NCBI GenBank assembly: GCA_002305505.1
Contig: DBRC01000023.1
Coordinates: 61,613-72,894, forward strand
DNA from: Prevotella sp. UBA1378
Lineage (GTDB): Bacteria; Bacteroidota; Bacteroidia; Bacteroidales; Bacteroidaceae
Direction of reading: 5' to 3'
DNA length: 11,282 nucleotides
The translations under genes and the position numbers were made by a program. Shown in pieces: positions 7,795 through 11,282 of the stretch (positions within the stretch are counted from its first letter, which is position 1; every line of letters begins with the position of its first letter). Under the pieces are notes generated by a model. It searched no databases. It saw only the letters and a program-made list of their open reading frames with translations, and was not told the origin of the DNA.

Positions 7795-8232
7795 TTAAGG
7801 CAGGAACTGTGCAACATCCTTCCCGAAGTGCGCCAGCTCGCGTACAAGGCTCGAGCTGATGCTTTCCAGCTGCGGCTCGGCATACAGCAGCACCGTCTCC
7901 ACCCCCCCTATCCGGCGGTTGATGTCGGCCTGTTCCCGTTCGTATTCAAAGTCTTTCACGCTGCGTATCCCTTTGATGATGAATCCCGCCTGTTCGCGGT
8001 GCGCAAAGTCTACGGTCAGGTCGCTGTAAGCCTTCACCTCAATCTTCGGTTCCCCGCTGTACACGGCCCGTATCCTCTCCAGCCGCTCTTCCGGGCTTGA
8101 CATGCATTGCTTTCGTTCGTTCACGCCCACCCCTATCACGATGCGGTCGAACAGCGGCAGCGCCCGGCGCACGATGGCGTCGTGGCCTTTCGTATAGGGG
8201 TCGAAGCTGCCTGCGAATATTCCTGTTTTCAT
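7795..8232 (-). CDS. coaD: Phosphopantetheine adenylyltransferase (CoA biosynthesis)
   Basis: A protein of 145 residues, slightly shorter than the E. coli enzyme. It transfers AMP from ATP to 4'-phosphopantetheine, giving dephospho-CoA, the next-to-last step of CoA synthesis, in the cytosol. The nucleotidyltransferase signature GSFDPYTKGH (8-17) carries the T-x-G-H catalytic motif with His17. KGIRSVKDFEYE (87-98) contains the conserved Arg90, and ISSSLVREL (125-133) is the C-terminal ATP-binding ISSxxVR motif. Start ATG at 8232 is preceded by GGCAAAGAGA, a modest ribosome-binding site, and a -7-like box. It lies 85 bases after ruvB and 55 bases before ybeY, all on the minus strand. In the Bacteroides genomes I recall, coaD sits between parE and the S41 protease gene. 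Here it lies nearby on the opposite strand. Confidence 0.95.
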   Translation of the reverse strand: MKTGIFAGSFDPYTKGHDAIVRRALPLFDRIVIGVGVNERKQCMSSPEERLERIRAVYSGEPKIEVKAYSDLTVDFAHREQAGFIIKGIRSVKDFEYEREQADINRRIGGVETVLLYAEPQLESISSSLVRELAHFGKDVAQFLP

Positions 8233-8258
8233 TCTCTTTGCCTTCAGGTTCTATAGCG

Positions 8259-8266
8259 CAAAGATA
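8259..8266 (-). promoter_or_regulatory. Possible -7 box for coaD
   Basis: On the minus strand TATCTTTG matches the TAnnTTTG box exactly and is 26 bases before the coaD ATG. I see no good TTTG about 19-20 bases upstream. That space is taken by the hairpin behind ruvB. It may be an internal promoter for coaD and ybeY. Confidence 0.4.
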
Positions 8267-8277
8267 CTAAATATTTT

Positions 8278-8312
8278 GAAAACGGCCTGCTTTTTCATGA
8301 AAAATGCGCCGT
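8278..8312 (-). terminator. Possible intrinsic terminator after ruvB
   Basis: On the minus strand, starting 5 bases after the ruvB stop, ACGGC pairs with GCCGT. These enclose the perfect palindrome TTTTTCATGAAAAA (8291-8304), and a TTTTC run follows directly. The outer stem is only 5 bp with an asymmetric internal loop, so it may be weak. It sits just upstream of the coaD -7 box. Confidence 0.4.
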
Positions 8313-8317
8313 AAAAA

Positions 8318-9352
8318 TCATTCGAACAAGTTGGGCTGCATGATGTTTCCCGTGTACGGGTTGCGCCCGAAGTGGCGGTACGCCAGTTCGGTAGCCATCC
8401 GCCCGCGCGGGGTGCGCTTGATGAATCCCTCCATGATGAGGAACGGTTCGTACACCTCCTCCACCGTGCCTGAGTCTTCGCCAATGGCCGTCGCTATGGT
8501 CGACACACCCACGGGCCCCCCTTTGAATTTGTCGATGATGGTGAGCAGTATTTTGTTGTCTATTTCGTCCAGTCCGTACCGGTCGATATTCAGTGCCGCC
8601 AGCCCCACCTTTGTTATCTCCGTGTCGATGCGCCCCGTGCCTTTCACCTGTGCAAAGTCCCTCACCCGGCGCAGCAGTGCATTGGCTATACGGGGCGTCC
8701 CGCGCGAGCGGCGTGCTATCTCGGTGGCCGCCTCGTCGTCGATAGGCACTTTCAGTATACCGGCCGACCGCCGTATGATTCGTTGCAGCGTCTCCGGTCC
8801 GTAGTATTCCAGGTGCAGGTTGATGCCGAAACGTGCGCGCAGCGGCGCTGTGAGCAGTCCGCTGCGGGTGGTAGCCCCCACCAGTGTAAACGGGTTGAGG
8901 TCTATCTGTATCGAGCGTGCCGATGGCCCTTTGTCTATCATGATGTCGATGCGGTAGTCTTCCATGGCCGAATACAGATACTCCTCCACTACGGGCGACA
9001 AGCGGTGTATTTCGTCGATGAAGAGCACGTCGTTCCTTTCCAGCGATGTCAGTATACCGGCCAAGTCGCCCGGTTTGTCGAGCACCGGCCCGCTGGTCAG
9101 TTTAAAGCCCACGCCCAGCTCGTTGGCGATGATGTTGCTCAGCGTAGTCTTTCCCAGTCCCGGCGGTCCGTGCAGCAAAGTGTGGTCAAGCGGTTCGCCT
9201 CGGTATTTCGCGGCTTCCACAAACACCCCGAGGTTCTCCACCACCTTCTGTTGTCCGCTGAAGTCGTTGAACCTCAACGGGCGCAGGGCGTTCTCGAAGT
9301 CTCTCTCTGCCGATGCCGTTTGCTGTTGCCTGATGTCAAAATCTCCGTCCAT
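8318..9352 (-). CDS. ruvB: Holliday junction branch-migration ATPase RuvB
   Basis: A protein of 344 residues, the normal length. It is an AAA+ motor that, with RuvA, drives branch migration of Holliday junctions during recombinational repair. Walker A GPPGLGKT is at 62-69 and Walker B FIDEIH at 111-116. Sensor 1 GATTRSG is at 159-165, followed by PLRARFG (170-176) with the arginine-finger region. Sensor 2 is RGTPRIANALLRRVRDFA. The C-terminal winged-helix domain ends in RTPRGRMATELAYRHFG and a short tail. An in-frame TTG at 9382 would lie inside the predicted -7 box, so it cannot be the start of a transcript from that promoter. The ATG at 9352 gives the expected N-terminus (FENALRPLRFNDFSGQ follows). 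The gene lies ~200 bases downstream of the smalltalk gene with its own promoter. Confidence 0.97.
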   Translation of the reverse strand: MDGDFDIRQQQTASAERDFENALRPLRFNDFSGQQKVVENLGVFVEAAKYRGEPLDHTLLHGPPGLGKTTLSNIIANELGVGFKLTSGPVLDKPGDLAGILTSLERNDVLFIDEIHRLSPVVEEYLYSAMEDYRIDIMIDKGPSARSIQIDLNPFTLVGATTRSGLLTAPLRARFGINLHLEYYGPETLQRIIRRSAGILKVPIDDEAATEIARRSRGTPRIANALLRRVRDFAQVKGTGRIDTEITKVGLAALNIDRYGLDEIDNKILLTIIDKFKGGPVGVSTIATAIGEDSGTVEEVYEPFLIMEGFIKRTPRGRMATELAYRHFGRNPYTGNIMQPNLFE

Positions 9353-9379
9353 GCTTGCGTTTTTTAGTGAGTGCGGATG

Positions 9380-9414
9380 CAAAGTTACGCATTTTATTTG
9401 TAATTACGCCCCAA
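9380..9414 (-). promoter_or_regulatory. Bacteroidota-type promoter for ruvB
   Basis: On the minus strand TAACTTTG (9380-9387) is a perfect -7 box, with a weak TTGG (9411-9414) 23 bases upstream, slightly longer than ideal. Transcription would begin near 9373, leaving ~20 bases to the ATG at 9352. This placement rules out the upstream TTG start codon for this transcript. Confidence 0.55.
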
Positions 9415-9432
9415 TGGTGCTTGCGAAATTTC

Positions 9433-9552
9433 GGAAAGCCCGGCCCCGTTCCCTAACAGGCTGCCTCCCTCCGGCTCCCCGGCCCGGTTTGCCGGGCGTT
9501 TGCGTGGGAGCGGGTGGAGGGAGGCAGCGTAGGCCGGCAATCAGGCTTTTCC
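9433..9552 (-). other. Large nested inverted repeat / potential structured RNA downstream of the smalltalk gene
   Basis: Five pairs of complementary arms nest about one centre. A perfect 13-bp stem is GCTGCCTCCCTCC (9460-9472) with 9516-9528. Inside it GCTCCC (9474-9479) pairs with GGGAGC (9506-9511), and GCCCGG (9482-9487) with CCGGGC (9492-9497) around a 4-base loop. Outside it CCGGCC (9440-9445) pairs with GGCCGG (9532-9537), and GGAAAGCC (9433-9440) with GGCTTTTCC (9544-9552) with one bulge; the two outer arms share base 9440. Read on the minus strand the fold starts at the smalltalk stop codon. No T tract follows on either strand, so it is not a textbook terminator. It may be a transcript end structure, an RNA gene or a DNA-level dyad. 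Confidence 0.6.
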
Positions 9553-9644
9553 TACATTTGTGCGGCCGTGGCGCCCAGTGCACCGAGCAAAGCCGATGCT
9601 ACGGCGATGAGTACCTTGATTATTTTCTGCCAGTTGTTTTTCAT
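9552..9644 (-). CDS. Smalltalk micro-protein (30 residues)
   Basis: A 30-residue peptide beginning MKNNWQKIIKVLIAVASALL and ending in a short Gly/Ala-rich run (GALGATAAQM). A Lys/Trp-containing head precedes one hydrophobic helix at about 8-28, so it is probably a small membrane peptide. This matches the Bacteroidales 'smalltalk protein' family, known for lying just downstream of an HU-like DNA-binding protein gene. That is the arrangement here: the gap is 91 bases and the strand is the same. In many genomes an N-acetylmuramoyl-L-alanine amidase gene follows; here it is absent and a large inverted repeat follows instead. There is no clear Shine-Dalgarno; the leader is CTAAAAACGACAACACC. The function of the family is unknown to me. 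Confidence 0.8.
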   Translation of the reverse strand: MKNNWQKIIKVLIAVASALLGALGATAAQM

Positions 9645-9702
9645 GGTGTTGTCGTTTTTAGAATGAATGATTTAAATACAGTTTGTCCTTTCCCGTCCGG
9701 TT

Positions 9703-9735
9703 CCGGGGCAGGCGGCTGGCCCGCCCCGGTGTTTT
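9703..9735 (+). terminator. Strong hairpin with T tract on the plus strand, between smalltalk and HU-like genes
   Basis: Bases 9703-9729 form an 11-bp stem (one G-T pair, otherwise Watson-Crick, GC-rich) with a 5-base loop. On the plus strand it is followed by TG and a T6 tract (9732-9737), an intrinsic terminator pointing right, against the genes. On the minus strand the hairpin begins 7 bases after the HU stop and no T tract follows. There it could act as a pause or processing site between HU and smalltalk. No rightward gene is visible upstream of it. Confidence 0.55.
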
Positions 9736-10170
9736 TTAAGGCTCAACTTCCTTCTCCACGTCGTTTTTAGGGAGTTCTGCCACGGTGCAGCCGTTCAGCA
9801 GCGGTTTGATGCGGTAGCCCTCCTTGCTGATGTGCGTTTCGGGCTGGAAGAGCACGTGCAGCTTTTTCACGTTCTTGCTCGGCAAAAACTCTTTTGCGGT
9901 ATCCGACGGCGAGGTCGACATCCCGATTTTGAATGCCCCGAGCCCCGCCAGCACCACGCGCTTGGAGCTTTGCAACTCTGCCTGCATCACGTTCGTCAGT
10001 GCGCTCAGCACGGCCAGCGTGTCGGTGTGGTTCACGGTACACTTCTCCTCGATTTTTGCAGCCAGCTGTGCGGTGCTTACCGTTTCGAGCGCCACGGTGC
10101 GGGCATACCACTTTTTGTATTGCTTACTCTTTTCGTTGTTGTTTTGATACATGCGATAATGTACAGCCAT
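9736..10170 (-). CDS. HU-like DNA-binding protein (HU/IHF superfamily, Bacteroidales type)
   Basis: A protein of 144 residues, longer than classical HU (~90). It begins MAVHYRMYQNNN with a basic patch YKKWYAR (19-25). An HU-like helical pair follows (about 31-67), then the strand motif RVVLAGLGAFKIG (71-83) equivalent to the family's VxLxGFGxF. A KNVKKLHVLFQPE segment (99-111) replaces the long DNA-binding arm region, and the tail after ~125 is variable and acidic. It probably binds DNA as a dimer; the role of this subfamily is not established as far as I know. An AAAGGA ribosome-binding site lies 9 bases before the ATG. A promoter with nearby dyads lies upstream. The next gene on the same strand is the smalltalk peptide, giving the two-gene module common in this order. 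Confidence 0.85.
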   Translation of the reverse strand: MAVHYRMYQNNNEKSKQYKKWYARTVALETVSTAQLAAKIEEKCTVNHTDTLAVLSALTNVMQAELQSSKRVVLAGLGAFKIGMSTSPSDTAKEFLPSKNVKKLHVLFQPETHISKEGYRIKPLLNGCTVAELPKNDVEKEVEP

Positions 10171-10222
10171 GATTTTTTTCCTTTCTTGTGTTTTAAATGG
10201 TGAATACTTTTTTTATTTGTTT

Positions 10223-10239
10223 TTGCAACCGGTTTGCAA
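10223..10239. promoter_or_regulatory. Dyad at the predicted transcript start of the HU-like gene
   Basis: TTGCAACC and GGTTTGCAA form a near-perfect inverted repeat with one bulged base. It begins 3 bases after the -7 box and covers the predicted start of transcription (around 10235). It could be an operator or a small 5' hairpin in the ~65-base leader. No protein is known to bind it from the sequence alone. Confidence 0.4.
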
Positions 10240-10241
10240 TG

Positions 10242-10273
10242 CAAAGATACAACATTTTCCAACCGTTGTCAAA
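10242..10273 (-). promoter_or_regulatory. Bacteroidota-type promoter for the HU-like / smalltalk module
   Basis: On the minus strand TATCTTTG (10242-10249) lies exactly 20 bases downstream of TTTG (10270-10273), a full match to the two-part promoter. The leader to the ATG at 10170 is about 65 bases. Confidence 0.7.
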
Positions 10274-10276
10274 CAT

Positions 10277-10300
10277 TATCGCGATACACATTGCGATACA
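10277..10300. promoter_or_regulatory. Palindrome and direct repeats upstream of the HU promoter
   Basis: The perfect palindrome TATCGCGATA (10277-10286) overlaps the first of two direct copies of GCGATACA (10281-10288 and 10293-10300), which start 12 bases apart. They lie just upstream of the -33 element of the HU-like gene, a typical place for an activator or repressor. The rest of the 337-base gap between the HU-like and lipoprotein genes (10301-10440) shows no clear gene or motif to me. Confidence 0.35.
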
Positions 10301-10451
10301 AATTCTAATACGCTGTGTCCCATGGTGTTGCATAGTCCTCATACAAGCCCTTCCATCCCTGTTACTGTCCCCTCGCGTAAACCTCCGGGGCTGCCTGTAG
10401 GGCCGGGGTATGTCAGCACAAATGATAATATACGGAAAATGTGTTATTTTT

Positions 10452-10482
10452 TTTGCCGCACGGATCTTTTTTATTACCTTTG
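10452..10482 (+). promoter_or_regulatory. Bacteroidota-type promoter for the lipoprotein gene
   Basis: TTTG (10452-10455) and TACCTTTG (10475-10482) are 19 bases apart, an excellent match. A T8 run precedes the -33 TTTG, a T6 run lies between the boxes, and an A9 run (10494-10502) sits just before the ATG. The predicted transcript start is near 10489, so the leader is very short, about 20 bases, and A-rich. Confidence 0.7.
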
Positions 10483-10507
10483 CATCCGTTAACAAAAAAA
10501 AATAGAA

Positions 10508-10939
10508 ATGAAAAAGAAAAATCTTCTTACAGTCTGCGTATTAATGCCCGCAGCAGCACTGCTGCTCAGTTCGTGTGCCACGATTATAACGGGTACGAAA
10601 GCCGACATCGCTATCGACGGGAGCGTTTTCGAGCCTGTTACCATCACCACGAGTTACCGCACGTATGAGAATGTAGAGTTGCCCACAGTGGTGAAGGTAA
10701 AGAAGAAGCACCTGTCGGGGCAGCATATCAAAATAGAGTCGGAGAATTATACATACAAGGATATCGTCCTGAAAAAAGAGATGAACCCTTGGACATTAGG
10801 CAATATCATTATCGGCGGACTCATAGGCTTGGGTGTCGACATGATAACCAATGCCGTGAGCCAGCCCGGCGAGGACAACTTCTACATAAAAGGGAAAAAG
10901 AAGGAGACGGTGCCTGTGTCTGCGCCATTGCAGCAGTAA
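10508..10939 (+). CDS. Small lipoprotein with glycine-rich hydrophobic segment, function unknown
   Basis: A protein of 143 residues. A type II signal peptide (MKKKNLLTVCVLMPAAALLL) ends in the lipobox LSSC, with the lipidated Cys at 23. The mature protein starts CATIITGTK, a start shared by a family of small bacterial lipoproteins. Residues ~30-90 look like a beta-rich domain. At 93-115, NPWTLGNIIIGGLIGLGVDM is a hydrophobic, glycine-spaced segment that could contact or enter a membrane. The tail is basic (KGKKKE). There is no Asp at +2 after the Cys, so the E. coli inner-membrane retention rule does not apply; the final location is unknown. It is a single gene with its own promoter and a strong terminator. 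I recognise the general family pattern but not a function. Confidence 0.8.
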   Translation: MKKKNLLTVCVLMPAAALLLSSCATIITGTKADIAIDGSVFEPVTITTSYRTYENVELPTVVKVKKKHLSGQHIKIESENYTYKDIVLKKEMNPWTLGNIIIGGLIGLGVDMITNAVSQPGEDNFYIKGKKKETVPVSAPLQQ

Positions 10940-10965
10940 GGGCACCGTAGCATTATAGATGCCGG

Positions 10966-11014
10966 GGGTCTCCCTTGTCCTTCCGCCAGTTGCGGGGCAG
11001 GGGAGGCCCTTTTT
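10966..11014 (+). terminator. Intrinsic terminator after the lipoprotein gene
   Basis: GGGTCTCCC (10966-10974) pairs with GGGAGGCCC (11001-11009), with one T-G pair, and continues inward with short pairs up to CCGC/GCGG (10983-10986 with 10992-10995) around a 5-base loop. T5 (11010-11014) follows directly. It is 26 bases past the lipoprotein stop. Confidence 0.85.
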
Positions 11015-11282
11015 GTGTCAGCGGATTACTCCGGTTGGCAGGGGCCGGCTAATCAAGAATAAAGTGTGGCCAATCTATACATAAAGAATTTTCATATAAA
11101 CAGAACACAGGATGTTTCCGGCGCACCTGCACAATCCTGTGTTTGGAAAGCCTGGCAAAGTGGTAACCCGGGTTCGGGATAAGCAATTTCTGTTTTGCCG
11201 TAAAGAAAGGATTGCTGCCCTAAAGGCAAGCCGCGGGCAGCAGGCGGATAAGGGGGCAAAAAGATTTATAGCTATAAATCCG
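11015..11282. other. Right-edge region without a convincing gene, rich in dyads
   Basis: It contains a 10-bp inverted repeat AACACAGGAT / ATCCTGTGTT with a 20-base spacer (11104-11143), the palindrome AACCCGGGTT (11165-11174), a 7-bp hairpin GCTGCCC / GGGCAGC (11214-11241) and a perfect 18-bp palindrome (11263-11280). A plus-strand frame is open from an ATG at 11112 to the window end (57 codons), and a minus-strand frame is open from the edge down to a TAG near 11080. The ATG lies inside the first inverted repeat arm with no spaced ribosome-binding site. Neither frame looks like a known protein. A dispersed repeat, an RNA or the start of a gene beyond the edge are all possible. Confidence 0.4.

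Noticed and set aside
7740..7883. Longer N-terminus for YbeY in the same frame
   Set aside because: The extension overlaps coaD, has no family similarity, and a strong Shine-Dalgarno sits right before the ATG at 7739.
8964..9770. Plus-strand open frame of about 268 codons across the ruvB start, smalltalk and the HU end
   Set aside because: It runs antisense through ruvB, smalltalk and the nested inverted repeat. The translation is low-complexity and unlike a protein.
9832..10203. Plus-strand open frames opposite the HU-like gene
   Set aside because: The HU-like protein on the minus strand has a promoter, a ribosome-binding site and family motifs.
11112..11282. Calling the 57-codon plus-strand frame at the edge a partial gene
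   Set aside because: Its ATG lies in an inverted-repeat arm with no spaced ribosome-binding site. Codon choice is not clearly gene-like, and a stop-free run of this length is not rare by chance.
1..11282. CRISPR array, tRNA/rRNA genes, insertion sequence, prophage or defence system
   Set aside because: I saw no regular repeat-spacer pattern, no tRNA-like clover-leaf or rRNA stretch, no transposase or integrase, and no defence-type proteins. The genes are housekeeping or envelope types.

Overview
The window looks like chromosomal DNA from a member of the Bacteroidales (phylum Bacteroidota). Four intergenic regions carry the phylum's promoter layout: a TAnnTTTG box with a TTTG-like element 19-23 bases upstream. 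Ribosome binding sites are mostly weak or A-rich. Several families are typical of the group: a PG_1098-type methyltransferase with a THUMP-like C-terminus, an HU-like DNA-binding protein paired with a 'smalltalk' micro-peptide, a ParE with the TOPRIM motif EGDSASGS, and a YbeY with the group's altered metal-site motif. I cannot name the genus.

Layout, left to right. A possible gene tail (3-80) overlaps the start of a SAM-dependent methyltransferase gene (77-1321, +). That gene converges, with a 3-base gap, on an OmpA-family outer-membrane protein gene (1325-2389, -). A 149-base divergent promoter region separates ompA from a rightward run: a GNAT-like protein (2539-3687), topoisomerase IV subunit B (3751-5697) and a secreted S41 protease (5717-7303). 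Facing it is a leftward run: ruvB (8318-9352), coaD (7795-8232) and ybeY (7326-7739). Further right and also leftward is a two-gene module, an HU-like protein (9736-10170) followed by a 30-residue smalltalk peptide (9552-9644). Last is a rightward lipoprotein gene (10508-10939) with a strong intrinsic terminator. The final ~270 bases hold no convincing gene but are rich in dyads.

Most of the content is housekeeping: decatenation and chromosome segregation (parE), Holliday-junction branch migration (ruvB), CoA synthesis (coaD), rRNA maturation (ybeY) and envelope upkeep (OmpA, S41 protease, lipoprotein). parE, the protease and the GNAT-like gene appear to share one transcript. ruvB and coaD each show a promoter-like -7 box.

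I found no defence system, prophage, insertion sequence, CRISPR array or biosynthetic cluster. The most interesting parts are non-coding or very small: a nested hairpin of about 120 bases after the smalltalk gene, a hairpin between HU and smalltalk whose T tract faces the opposite way to the genes, dyads and direct repeats around the HU promoter, a 4 x 9-base in-frame repeat in the methyltransferase gene, and the dyad-rich right edge, which may be a dispersed repeat or an unannotated RNA.
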